From Streptomyces sp. NBC_00483 (GTDB taxonomy: Bacteria > Actinomycetota > Actinomycetes > Streptomycetales > Streptomycetaceae), in assembly GCF_036013745.1 (NCBI RefSeq), contig NZ_CP107880.1, positions 4,898,001 through 4,962,000 of the forward strand: a stretch of 64,000 bases of DNA, in the 5' to 3' direction. Numbering within the stretch: the stretch's first letter is position 1; every line of letters starts with the position of its first letter. Below, piece by piece: positions 7,542 to 15,854 of this stretch. Under the pieces are notes generated by a model. That model saw only the letters and a program-made list of their open reading frames with translations. It was not told the origin of the DNA and did no database searches. The position numbers and the translations under genes are program-made.

Positions 7542-10500
7542 CTACTCGTCCGCCTCCAGGTCGCCCTCCGTCTCCAGGTACACCTGGCGGAGGGCCTCCA
7601 GCGTCTGCGGGTCCGGCTTCTCCCACATGCCGCGCGACTCGGCTTCGAGCAGCCGCTCCGCGATGCCGTGCAGGGCCCACGGGTTGTTCTCGCTGAGGAA
7701 CTGGCGGTTCGTCTCGTCGAGGACGTACGTCTCGGTCAACTTGTCGTACATCCAGTCGGCGATGACGCCGGTCGTGGCGTCGTAGCCGAACAAGTAGTCC
7801 ACCGTCGCGGCGAGTTCGAAGGCACCCTTGTAACCGTGGCGGCGCATCGCCTCGATCCACTTGGGGTTCACGACACGGGCCCGGAAGACGCGGGACGTCT
7901 CCTCGACGAGCGTGCGGGTCTTGACCGTCTCGGGACGGGTGGAGTCGCCGATGTACGCCTCGGGGGCGGACCCGCGCAGCGCGCGCACGGTGGCGACCAT
8001 GCCGCCGTGGTACTGGAAGTAGTCGTCCGAGTCGGCGATGTCGTGCTCGCGGGTGTCGGTGTTCTTCGCCGCGACCGCGATCCGCTTGTAGGCCGTCTCC
8101 ATCTCCGTACGGGCGGAGCGTCCCTCCAGGCCGCGGCCGTACGCGTATCCGCCCCACACCGTGTAGACCTCGGCGAGGTCGGCGTCCGTGCGCCAGTCCT
8201 TGGAGTCGATGAGCTGGAGCAGACCGGCGCCGTACGTCCCCGGGCGGGAGCCGAAGATCCGGGTCGTCGCGCGCCGCTCGTCGCCGTGCTCGGCCAGGTC
8301 GGCCTGGGTGTGGGCCCGCACGTAGTTGATCTCGGCCGGTTCGTCGAGCGACGCGGCGAGGCGCACCGCGTCGTCCAGGAGGCCGATGGTGTGCGGGAAC
8401 GCGTCGCGGAAGAAGCCGGAGATCCGGAGGGTGACGTCGATGCGGGGGCGGTTCAGCTCCTCGTACGGGATCGGCTCCAGGCCGGTGACGCGGCGCGAGG
8501 CGTCGTCCCAGACCGGGCGGATGCCGAGGAGGGCGAGGGCCTCCGCGATGTCGTCGCCGGCGGTGCGCATGGCACTCGTGCCCCAGAGGGAGAGGCCCAC
8601 GGAGGTGGGGTACTCGCCGTTGTCGTCCTTGTACCGGGTGAGCAGGCTCTCGGCGAGGGCCTGACCCGTCTCCCAGGCGAGGCGGCTCGGGACGGCCTTC
8701 GGGTCGACGGAGTAGAAGTTCCGCCCGGTCGGCAGCACGTTGACGAGCCCGCGGAGCGGTGAGCCGGAGGGCCCGGCGGGCACGAAGCGGCCTTCCAGGG
8801 CGCGGATGGCGTTGTCCAGCTCGTCGGTGGTTGCGCTCAGCCGAGGCACGACCTCGCGAGCCGCGAAGTCGAGGATGGCGGCAACACCATCCAGCCCCGC
8901 CGGCGTTTGAGGCGCGGGGTCCGGGGCGGAGCCCCGATCTTCCAGCCCCGCCGGCGTTTGAGGCGCGGGGTCCGGGGCAGAGCCCCGAGGCGTGAGCCCG
9001 GACGACGCCAGCGCCTGCGGCACCGCTTCCGGGTCCCAATCCGCCGCCTCCATCGCCTCGACCAACGTCCGCGCCAGCGCCTCCGCCTCGTCGGCAGACG
9101 TAAGGGTCGCCGCGGATTCATCCAGGCCGAGCGCCTCCCGCAACCCCGGAAGGGCTTGGTTGCCGCCCCAGATCTGACGCGCACGCAGAATCGCCAGGAC
9201 CAGGTTGACCCGGCCCGCCCCGGAGGGCGCCGCGCCGAGGACGTGCAGACCGTCGCGGATCTGGACGTCCTTGATCTCGCAGAGCCAGCCGTCGAGATGC
9301 ATGATGAAGTCGTCGAAGCCCTCGTCCTCGGGCCGGTTCTCGATCCCCAGGTCGTGGTCGAGCTTCGCGGCCTGGATGAGGGTCCAGATCTGGGCCCGGA
9401 TCGCCGGCAGTTTCGCCGGGTCCATGGACGCGATCTGGGCGTGCTCGTCGAGGAGTTGCTCAAGCCGGGCGATGTCGCCGTAGGAGTCCGCACGCGCCAT
9501 CGGCGGCACCAGGTGGTCGATGAGCGTGGCGTGCACACGGCGCTTGGCCTGCGTGCCCTCGCCCGGGTCGTTCACGAGGAACGGGTAGATCAGCGGCAGA
9601 TCGCCGAGCGCCGCGTCCGGCCCGCACGCCGCCGAAAGCCCCGCGTTCTTGCCCGGCAGCCACTCCAGGTTGCCGTGCTTGCCGAGGTGGATCATCGCGT
9701 CCGCGCCGAAACCGCCGTCGCCGGACGATGCCGCGATCCAGCGGTACGCCGCCAAGTAGTGGTGGGACGGCGGGAGATCGGGGTCGTGGTAGATCGCGAT
9801 CGGGTTCTCGCCGAAGCCGCGCGGCGGCTGGATGAGGATGAGGAGATTGCCGCGACGCAGGGCCGCGAGGACGATGTCGCCCTCCGGATTGCGCGACCGG
9901 TCCACGAACATCTCGCCGGGCGGCGGCCCCCAGTGCCGCTCGACGCTCTCCCGCAGCTCCTGCGGCAGCGTCGCGTACCAGCGCTTGTAGTCGGCGGCCG
10001 GGATGCGGACCGGGTTCTTCGCGAGCTGCTCCTCGGTGAGCCACTCCTGGTCGTGGCCGCCCGCGTCGATGAGCGCGCGGATCAGCTCGTCGCCGTCGCC
10101 GGAGGCGAGACCGGGGATCTCGGCCCGGTCCCCGAAGTCGTAGCCCTCGTCGAGGAGCCTGCGCAGCAGCGAGACCGCGGACGCCGGGGTGTCGAGGCCC
10201 ACCGCGTTGCCGATGCGCGAGTGCTTCGTCGGGTACGCGGACAGGACGAGCGCGAGCTTCTTGTCCGCCGCCGGGATGTGCCGAAGTCGCGCGTGGCGTA
10301 CGGCGATCCCGGCGACGCGGGCCGCGCGCTCGGGGTCGGCGACGTACGCCGGGAGCCCGTCCTCGTCGATCTCCTTGAAGGAGAACGGGACGGTGATGAG
10401 GCGGCCGTCGAACTCCGGCACCGCGATCTGGCTCGCGGCGTCCAGCGGCGAGACACCCTCGTCGTTCTCCTCCCAGTCGGCCCGGGAGGAGGTCAGGCAC

Positions 10501-11288
10501 AGGGCCTGGAGGATCGGGACGTCGAGCTGCGTGAGCGCGCCCGCGTCCCACGACTCGTCGTCGCCACCGGCGCTCGCCTGCGCCGGGCGGGTGCCGCCCG
10601 CGGCGAGGACCGTCGTGACGATCGCGTCGACCGGGCGCAGGGCGTCGATCAGCTCCGGCTCGGGGGCGCGCAGCGACGCGACGTACAGCGGGAGGGGCCG
10701 GGCGCCCGCGCGCTCGATCTCGTCGCAGAGGCCGTGCACGAACGCCGTGTTGCCGCTCATGTGGTGGGCGCGGTAGTAGAGCACGGCGACCGTGGGGGCG
10801 TCGTCGTGCTGCGTGTCGTCGTGCTGCGTGGAGGGCTCGCGGTCCAGCGGGCCCCAGGCCGGCGCGGCGACCGGCGGCTCGAAGCCGTGGCCGGTCAGCA
10901 GCACCGTGTCCGAGAGGAAGCGGGCCAGGTGGTCCAGGTTCTCCGGGCCGCCGTGCGCCAGGTACTTGTGGGCCTCGGCCGCGATGCCGACCGGCACCGT
11001 GGACGTCGCCATCAGCTGGGCGTCGGGGGCCTGTTCACCGGTGAGGACGACCAGCGGGATCCCGGCGGCGGTCAGCCGGTCGATGCCGTCCTGCCAGGCG
11101 CGGACGCCGCCGAGGAGGCGTACGACCACCAGGTCCACGCCGTCGAGGAGACCCGGCAGGTCCGTCTCCACGTCGATGCGGGAGGGGTTGTCGAAGCGGT
11201 ACGTGACCGGGGCGTCGGCGGCGTTGGCCGCACGGGCGCTGAGCAGGTCGGTGTCCGACGTCGACAGGAGCAGGAGCTGCTGGGGCAT
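7542..11288 (-). CDS. cobN: Cobaltochelatase subunit CobN
   Basis: 1248 residues from ATG 11288, the usual CobN size. The chain is colinear with CobN/magnesium-chelatase H: an N-terminal region with APVTYRFDNPSR, central MIHLGKHGNLEWLPGK and the C-terminal block with YKDDNGEYPTSVGLSLWGTS and FRDAFPHTIGLLDDAVRLAA. CobN is the large subunit of the ATP-dependent chelatase that inserts cobalt into hydrogenobyrinic acid a,c-diamide. A B12 riboswitch precedes it on the same strand. Residues about 766-800 are encoded by two tandem copies of a 50-bp palindromic repeat (peptide [14 protein letters not shown] twice), an in-frame insertion in what must be a surface loop. CobS/CobT or ChlI/ChlD-type partners are not in this window. 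Confidence 0.95.
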   Translation of the reverse strand: MPQQLLLLSTSDTDLLSARAANAADAPVTYRFDNPSRIDVETDLPGLLDGVDLVVVRLLGGVRAWQDGIDRLTAAGIPLVVLTGEQAPDAQLMATSTVPVGIAAEAHKYLAHGGPENLDHLARFLSDTVLLTGHGFEPPVAAPAWGPLDREPSTQHDDTQHDDAPTVAVLYYRAHHMSGNTAFVHGLCDEIERAGARPLPLYVASLRAPEPELIDALRPVDAIVTTVLAAGGTRPAQASAGGDDESWDAGALTQLDVPILQALCLTSSRADWEENDEGVSPLDAASQIAVPEFDGRLITVPFSFKEIDEDGLPAYVADPERAARVAGIAVRHARLRHIPAADKKLALVLSAYPTKHSRIGNAVGLDTPASAVSLLRRLLDEGYDFGDRAEIPGLASGDGDELIRALIDAGGHDQEWLTEEQLAKNPVRIPAADYKRWYATLPQELRESVERHWGPPPGEMFVDRSRNPEGDIVLAALRRGNLLILIQPPRGFGENPIAIYHDPDLPPSHHYLAAYRWIAASSGDGGFGADAMIHLGKHGNLEWLPGKNAGLSAACGPDAALGDLPLIYPFLVNDPGEGTQAKRRVHATLIDHLVPPMARADSYGDIARLEQLLDEHAQIASMDPAKLPAIRAQIWTLIQAAKLDHDLGIENRPEDEGFDDFIMHLDGWLCEIKDVQIRDGLHVLGAAPSGAGRVNLVLAILRARQIWGGNQALPGLREALGLDESAATLTSADEAEALARTLVEAMEAADWDPEAVPQALASSGLTPRGSAPDPAPQTPAGLEDRGSAPDPAPQTPAGLDGVAAILDFAAREVVPRLSATTDELDNAIRALEGRFVPAGPSGSPLRGLVNVLPTGRNFYSVDPKAVPSRLAWETGQALAESLLTRYKDDNGEYPTSVGLSLWGTSAMRTAGDDIAEALALLGIRPVWDDASRRVTGLEPIPYEELNRPRIDVTLRISGFFRDAFPHTIGLLDDAVRLAASLDEPAEINYVRAHTQADLAEHGDERRATTRIFGSRPGTYGAGLLQLIDSKDWRTDADLAEVYTVWGGYAYGRGLEGRSARTEMETAYKRIAVAAKNTDTREHDIADSDDYFQYHGGMVATVRALRGSAPEAYIGDSTRPETVKTRTLVEETSRVFRARVVNPKWIEAMRRHGYKGAFELAATVDYLFGYDATTGVIADWMYDKLTETYVLDETNRQFLSENNPWALHGIAERLLEAESRGMWEKPDPQTLEALRQVYLETEGDLEADE
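8889..8990. repeat. Two tandem 50-bp palindromic repeats (family A) inside cobN
   Basis: Copies at about 8889-8940 and 8941-8990 share CCAGCCCCGCCGGCGTTTGA and GGCGCGGGGTCCGGGG. Each ends with a small hairpin, GGGGC-GGA-GCCCC or its CAGA variant. The same unit, inverted, lies in the IclR gene at 29944 and a related one in cobG at 12241. Length keeps the cobN frame open. Confidence 0.85.
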
Positions 11289-11324
11289 GCGTCGTCTGGC
11301 CTTCCTCGGGGTGTCCGCGCCCCG

Positions 11325-11459
11325 GGTGGTCGTGTGTAAGGGAGTTCCTGGCTCGCTCTCCGTGTGGAGAGTTCACAGTGGCGGGACCGCGCCGGAATCA
11401 CACCGGGCTTCCTCCCCTGTCGCCGTCGCCGGCGATGGCCGACCGGGTCCGGTCAGCCA
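11325..11459 (-). promoter_or_regulatory. Cobalamin (B12) riboswitch upstream of cobN
   Basis: Read on the minus strand, the region contains GGAAGCCCGGTGTGATTCC, then GCGCGGTCCCGCCACTGTGA (the B12-box core) and GAGCGAGCCAGGAACTCC, in the order and spacing of the cobalamin riboswitch. A TACGAT hexamer at 11471-11466 (minus) could be the -10, placing the RNA start near 11459, right at the riboswitch 5' end. It should shut down cobN when adenosylcobalamin is plentiful. No U-tract terminator is evident, so control may act on translation. Confidence 0.9.
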
Positions 11460-11519
11460 CCGAGCATCGTACGGTGCCGGGCGACGACCTGGTACGGGGT
11501 GGTGGAAAGAGCCCATAGG

Positions 11520-11525
11520 TATGCT
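11520..11525 (+). promoter_or_regulatory. -10 hexamer TATGCT for leaderless cobG
   Basis: TATGCT ends 7 nt before ATG 11533, the spacing expected when transcription starts at the start codon. No Shine-Dalgarno lies before 11533. Confidence 0.45.
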
Positions 11526-11532
11526 CCCCGGC

Positions 11533-12903
11533 ATGTCCCCCTCCCCCATATCCGTCCCGCCCCCTGAGCCGGGTGCAGCCTCGACGGGCTCCGGTGACGC
11601 CTGTCCCGGGGCTTTGCGTCTACACATGGCCGACGACGGGTTTCTCGCGCGGGTGCGGATCCCTGGCGGGGTGCTGAGCGTGGACCAGGCGCGGGCGCTC
11701 GCCGGGGCGGCGGGGCGGCTCGGGGACGGGATGCTGCGTCTCACCTCGCGGGGGAATGTGCAGTTGCGGGGTTTGCGGGACGGGTGCGGGGCGGAGTTGG
11801 CGGGGGTGCTCGGGGCGGCCGGGCTGCTGCCGTCTGCCGCGCACGAGCGGGTCCGCAACGTGGTGGCTTCGCCGATGTCCGGGCTCGACGGGTGCGGGTT
11901 CGTGGACGTGCGGGAGTGGTTGACCGGGCTCGACGCGGGGCTGTGTGCGAGTTCCGTCACGCCGGAGTTGTCCGGGCGGTTTCTGTTCGGGTTGGACGAC
12001 GGTCGGGGGGACGTGGCTGCGCTGCGGCCCGACGTGTTGGTGCGGGGCTTGCCGTCCGGCGAGGCGGAGGTGTTCCTCGGGGAGGTGGGGGTGCGGGTTC
12101 CGTACGCTCGCGCGGCGGAGGTCGCGGTCGCCGCGGCGGAGGTGTTCGTGGCGGCTGCGCGGGAGGCGTCGGGGCGGGTGTGGCGTGTGGCTGAACTTGG
12201 GCTTCCCGCCGAGGAGTTGGAGCGTCTGCTGTCCGCCCACCCGGCGTTGACGCCTCGGGGCTCCGCCCCGGACCCCGCTGCTCAATCGCCGCAGGGGCTG
12301 GATTTTGCCGAACCGGCGTTGACGCCACGGGGCTCCGCCCCGGACCCCGCTGCTCAATCGCCGCAGGGGCTTAATTCGGCCGCCACCGCCTTGGGCAATC
12401 TGCCGCCTTGGGCGGCAGGGTGGGCAAGGCGGCCCCCGGTGCCGCGCAACAAGGACGTTGGGCCCGGCCCCGGTGCCCGGCCGGTGGTCACCGTGCCGCT
12501 CGGGGCCATCGGGCCTCGCCAATGGGACGCGCTCACCGAGTTGGCCGGGCAGCTTCCCCCGCGGGAGCTGCGGCTGACGCCCTGGCGCAGCGTCGTCGTG
12601 CCCGGGGCCACGCCGGAGCAGATCGAGCGGCTCGCCGAGACCGGACTCGTGGCCGACCCCACCTCCCCCTGGACCCGCGTAGCGGCATGTATCGGGCGGC
12701 CCGGGTGCGCCAAGTCCCACGCCGACGTACGGCACGACGCCACCGTCCACCTCGGCGACGCCCACCCGACCCTCCCCACCTACTGGTCCGGCTGCGAACG
12801 CCGCTGCGGGCACCCCGCCGAGCCGTACGTCGACATCGTGGCGCAGCCCGACGGCAGCCACACCACCACCGTTCCCTCCGTCCCCCACCACACCGAGAGC
12901 TGA
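11533..12903 (+). CDS. cobG: Precorrin-3B synthase CobG (nitrite/sulfite reductase-like)
   Basis: 456 residues from ATG 11533; ATG 11521 is in frame but would overlap the putative -10 box. The protein has the sulfite-reductase half-repeat ([12 protein letters not shown] near 70) and the siroheme/4Fe-4S motif C-x5-C (CIGRPGC) followed by C-x3-C (CERRC) near residues 392-425. CobG uses O2 to convert precorrin-3A to precorrin-3B, so this is the aerobic route. Between the two reductase halves, residues about 237-300 are encoded by three palindromic repeats (two of family A, one of family B), giving a Pro/Ala/Gly-rich linker. cobH follows 8 bp later. Confidence 0.9.
   Translation: MSPSPISVPPPEPGAASTGSGDACPGALRLHMADDGFLARVRIPGGVLSVDQARALAGAAGRLGDGMLRLTSRGNVQLRGLRDGCGAELAGVLGAAGLLPSAAHERVRNVVASPMSGLDGCGFVDVREWLTGLDAGLCASSVTPELSGRFLFGLDDGRGDVAALRPDVLVRGLPSGEAEVFLGEVGVRVPYARAAEVAVAAAEVFVAAAREASGRVWRVAELGLPAEELERLLSAHPALTPRGSAPDPAAQSPQGLDFAEPALTPRGSAPDPAAQSPQGLNSAATALGNLPPWAAGWARRPPVPRNKDVGPGPGARPVVTVPLGAIGPRQWDALTELAGQLPPRELRLTPWRSVVVPGATPEQIERLAETGLVADPTSPWTRVAACIGRPGCAKSHADVRHDATVHLGDAHPTLPTYWSGCERRCGHPAEPYVDIVAQPDGSHTTTVPSVPHHTES
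12241..12372. repeat. Two 60-bp palindromic repeats (family A) inside cobG
   Basis: 12241-12300 and 12313-12372 are near-identical (period 72 bp, so frame is kept). Each contains CGGGGCTCCGCCCCG, a 6-bp hairpin, and then GACCCCGCTGCTCAATCGCC. They encode [15 protein letters not shown] twice. The hairpin half equals that in cobN and the IclR gene. Confidence 0.85.
12386..12432. repeat. 47-bp nested palindromic repeat (family B) inside cobG
   Basis: Outer arms CCGCCTTG/CAAGGCGG and inner arms CTGCCGCC/GGCGGCAG with loop TTG. An almost identical copy, differing only in the loop (AAG), lies in the aspS upstream region at 52646-52692. Confidence 0.85.
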
Positions 12904-12911
12904 GACCAACC

Positions 12912-13562
12912 GTGTTCGACTACGAGAAGGACGGCGCGGCGATCTACCGCGAGTCCTTTGCCACGATCCGCGCGGAAGCCGCGGACGGACTCGCGGCGCT
13001 GCCCGCCGACGTCGCCCAGGTGGCCGTCCGCATGATCCACGCCTGCGGCCAGGTGGATCTCGTACAGGACATCGGCCACTCGACCGGCGTCGTGGCGAAC
13101 GCGCGGGCCGCGCTGCGCGCCGGGGCGCCCATCCTGTGCGACGCCCACATGGTCGCCAGCGGCGTCACCCGCAAGCGGCTCCCCGCCGACAACGAGGTCG
13201 TCTGTACTCTCCGGGACCCTCAAGTCCCGTCGCTGGCAGCCGAGTTGGGGACCACCCGCAGCGCCGCCGCGCTCGAACTCTGGCGCGACCGCCTCGACGG
13301 TGCCGTCGTCGCCATCGGTAACGCACCCACCGCGCTCTTCCACCTCATGGAGATGATCGCGAAGGGCGCGCCGAAGCCCGCCGCCGTGCTCGGCATACCC
13401 GTCGGCTTCGTCGGCGCCGCCGAGTCGAAGGACGCGCTCGCCGCGAACGAACTGGGCCTCGAACACCTCGTCGTACGGGGACGCAGGGGCGGCAGCGCCA
13501 TCACCGCCGCCGCACTGAACGCGATCGCGACCGAGGCGGAGATCATGGAGGACCGGGCATGA
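12912..13562 (+). CDS. cobH: Precorrin-8X methylmutase CobH/CbiC
   Basis: 216 residues from GTG 12912, eight bases after the cobG stop. The sequence contains the catalytic-type block [10 protein letters not shown] near residue 39 and [20 protein letters not shown] and the C-terminal [16 protein letters not shown], all typical of CobH/CbiC. It moves a methyl group from C11 to C12 of precorrin-8x to give hydrogenobyrinic acid. Its stop overlaps ATGA of the next gene, so cobG-cobH-cobIJ form one operon. Usual family length is 205-220. Confidence 0.95.
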   Translation: MFDYEKDGAAIYRESFATIRAEAADGLAALPADVAQVAVRMIHACGQVDLVQDIGHSTGVVANARAALRAGAPILCDAHMVASGVTRKRLPADNEVVCTLRDPQVPSLAAELGTTRSAAALELWRDRLDGAVVAIGNAPTALFHLMEMIAKGAPKPAAVLGIPVGFVGAAESKDALAANELGLEHLVVRGRRGGSAITAAALNAIATEAEIMEDRA

Positions 13563-15073
13563 GCAACGCGCCTTCCCAGCAGGGCAAGCTGTACGGCGTC
13601 GGGCTCGGTCCCGGCGACCCGGAGTTGATGACGGTGGCCGCGGTGAAGGCGATCGCCTCCGCCGACGTCATCGCGTACCACTGCGCACGCCACGGACGTT
13701 CCATCGCCCGCTCGATCGCCGCGGAGCACATCCGCGAGGAGCAGATCGAGGAGCGGCTGATGTACCCGCTCACGGTCGAGACGACGGACCACCCCGGCGG
13801 CTACCGGGGCGCGCTCGACGACTTCTACGCCGAGGCCGCCGCCACCCTCGCCGCCCACCTCGACGCGGGCCGCACGGTCGCCGTGCTCGCCGAGGGCGAC
13901 CCGATGTTCTACGGCTCGTACCAGCACATGCACAAGAGGCTCGCCGACCGTTACGAGACGACCGTCATCCCGGGCGTCACGTCCATCAGCGCGGCGGCCG
14001 CACGGCTCGGGCAGCCGCTGTGCGAGGACAAGGAGACGCTGACCGTCATCCCCGGCACGCTCCCGGAGGACGAGCTGTCCGCGCGGATCGCCGCGGCGGA
14101 CTCCGCGGTCGTCATGAAGCTGGGGCGTACGTTCACCAAGGTGCGTGCGGCGCTGGAGAGTTCGGGGCGACTCGACGACGCGCGCTACGTCGAGCGCGCC
14201 TTCATGGACGGCGAGCGCACGGGTGCACTCGCCGACATCGACCCGGCCTCCGTGCCGTACTTCTCCGTCGCCGTGCTGCCCTCGCGGGTCGACGCGGAAC
14301 CGGTGGCGGACCCGGACCCGGCTCGCGGCGAGGTCGTGGTCGTCGGCACCGGTCCCGCGGGCGCGCCCTGGCTGACGCCTGAGTCGCGCGGCGCCCTCGC
14401 GAACGCCGACGACCTGGTCGGCTACACCACGTACATCGCGCGCGTCCCCGAACGGCCGGGGCAGGTGCGGCACGGCTCGGACAACAAGGTCGAGTCCGAG
14501 CGCGCCGAGTTCGCCCTCGACCTGGCCCGCCGCGGGCATCGCGTCGCGGTCGTCTCCGGGGGCGACCCCGGCGTCTTCGCGATGGCGACGGCGGTACTCG
14601 AAGTCGCCTCGGAGGACCGCTACTCGGGGATACCGGTGCGGGTGCTGCCCGGCGTGACGGCGGCCAACGCGGCGGCGGCGAAGGCGGGCGCGCCCCTCGG
14701 CCACGACTACGCGACGATTTCGTTGTCGGACCGGCTCAAGCCGTGGGAGGTCATCGCGGAACGCCTCCGTACGGCGGCGGCCGCGGATCTCGTCCTGGCC
14801 CTCTACAACCCCGGTTCGCGCAGCCGGACCTGGCAGGTGGGCAAGGCGCGCGAGCTGCTCCTCGAGCTGCGGCTGCCGGACACCCCGGTGGTGCTCGCGC
14901 GCGATGTCGGCGGCCCCGAGGAGAGCGTCCGCGTCATCCGCCTCGCGGACCTGGACCCGGAGGTCGTCGACATGCGTACGTTGCTGATCGTCGGCTCGTC
15001 CCAGACCCAGGCGGTGGTCCGTGCGGACGGCCGTACGGTGACGTGGACCCCACGCCGCTACCCCGACTTTTAA
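13559..15073 (+). CDS. cobIJ: Fused precorrin-2 C20- and precorrin-3B C17-methyltransferase (CobI-CobJ)
   Basis: 504 residues from ATG 13559, overlapping the cobH stop. Residues about 5-245 are CobI/CbiL ([53 protein letters not shown]). Residues about 255-500 are CobJ/CbiH ([60 protein letters not shown]). Both halves are SAM-dependent tetrapyrrole methylases. CobI methylates C20 of precorrin-2, and CobJ methylates C17 and contracts the ring. The fusion, known in actinobacteria, places the enzymes before and after the CobG step in one chain. Its stop codon overlaps that of convergent cobK. Confidence 0.95.
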   Translation: MSNAPSQQGKLYGVGLGPGDPELMTVAAVKAIASADVIAYHCARHGRSIARSIAAEHIREEQIEERLMYPLTVETTDHPGGYRGALDDFYAEAAATLAAHLDAGRTVAVLAEGDPMFYGSYQHMHKRLADRYETTVIPGVTSISAAAARLGQPLCEDKETLTVIPGTLPEDELSARIAAADSAVVMKLGRTFTKVRAALESSGRLDDARYVERAFMDGERTGALADIDPASVPYFSVAVLPSRVDAEPVADPDPARGEVVVVGTGPAGAPWLTPESRGALANADDLVGYTTYIARVPERPGQVRHGSDNKVESERAEFALDLARRGHRVAVVSGGDPGVFAMATAVLEVASEDRYSGIPVRVLPGVTAANAAAAKAGAPLGHDYATISLSDRLKPWEVIAERLRTAAAADLVLALYNPGSRSRTWQVGKARELLLELRLPDTPVVLARDVGGPEESVRVIRLADLDPEVVDMRTLLIVGSSQTQAVVRADGRTVTWTPRRYPDF

Positions 15074-15843
15074 GCCCCGCTTGTGGACGAGAGGCCGCGG
15101 GGGCCGGGGCAGAGCCCCGAGGCGTTGAGCCACTCGGCCGCTTCCTCGACGGTCGTGGCCACCGGGACCCCGTCGGGTACCGGGGGACGGCGGACCACGA
15201 CCACCGGCACCCCGGCCTCGCGGGCGGCGGTCAGCTTCGGGGACGTCGCCGCCCCGCCGCTGTCCTTGGTCACCAGGACGTCGATGGCGTGGTCCGCGAG
15301 GACCGCGCGTTCGGCGTCCAGCGTGAACGGGCCACGGTCCAGCAACACCTCCATCCGCGGCGGAAACGGCGGCTCGGGCGCGTCCACGGACCGTACGAGG
15401 AAGTGCGCGTCGTCGACATGGGCGAACGCGGCGAGACCCATCCGCCCCGTGGTGAGAAAGACCCGCCCCGCCCCACGCACCGCCTCCGCCGCCTCCTCCA
15501 GCGACGCGACCTCCCGCCAGTCGTCCCCCACACCCGGCACCCACCCGGGCCGCCGCAGCGCGAGCAGGGGAACATGGGCGGTGGCGGCGGCCCGCGCCGC
15601 ATTGAAACTGATCGTCTCGGCGAAGGGATGGGTCGCATCGATGACCGCGCTCACCGCGTGCTCGCACACCCACTCCGCCATCCCCTCGGCACCCCCGAAC
15701 CCACCGATCCGCACCTCACCGACCGGCAGCCGGGGCGCCGCGACGCGCCCCGCGAGCGAGCTGGTCACACGGACGTGCGGATGCAGGGCCTCGGCCAGGC
15801 GCCGGGCCTCGGTCGTCCCGCCGAGAATCAGCACGTGCGGCAT
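15070..15843 (-). CDS. cobK: Precorrin-6A reductase CobK/CbiJ
   Basis: 257 residues from ATG 15843. HVLILGGTTEARRLAEAL at the N-terminus is the dinucleotide-binding signature; IDATHPFA near 68, FLTTGR and DVLVTKDSGGAATSPKL are the other CobK blocks. It reduces precorrin-6A to dihydro-precorrin-6 with NADPH. The last 18 residues ([17 protein letters not shown]) are encoded partly by a family A repeat fragment, so the natural C-terminus seems replaced or extended by repeat DNA. The start is only 11 bp from the divergent cbiD start. Confidence 0.93.
   Translation of the reverse strand: MPHVLILGGTTEARRLAEALHPHVRVTSSLAGRVAAPRLPVGEVRIGGFGGAEGMAEWVCEHAVSAVIDATHPFAETISFNAARAAATAHVPLLALRRPGWVPGVGDDWREVASLEEAAEAVRGAGRVFLTTGRMGLAAFAHVDDAHFLVRSVDAPEPPFPPRMEVLLDRGPFTLDAERAVLADHAIDVLVTKDSGGAATSPKLTAAREAGVPVVVVRRPPVPDGVPVATTVEEAAEWLNASGLCPGPRGLSSTSGA
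15098..15125. repeat. Partial family A palindromic repeat at the 3' end of cobK
   Basis: CCGGGGCAGAGCCCCGAGGC matches the end of the second cobN copy (8971-8990). Only the hairpin end is present. It encodes the C-terminal residues of CobK. Confidence 0.7.
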
Positions 15844-15854
15844 CGGGGAACTCC

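Noticed and set aside
8889..8990. CRISPR-like repeats
   Set aside because: Two adjacent copies with no unique spacers, lying inside cobN and palindromic.
12241..12432. Frameshift or pseudogene in cobG
   Set aside because: Repeat lengths keep the frame, and both reductase halves with all cluster cysteines are present.
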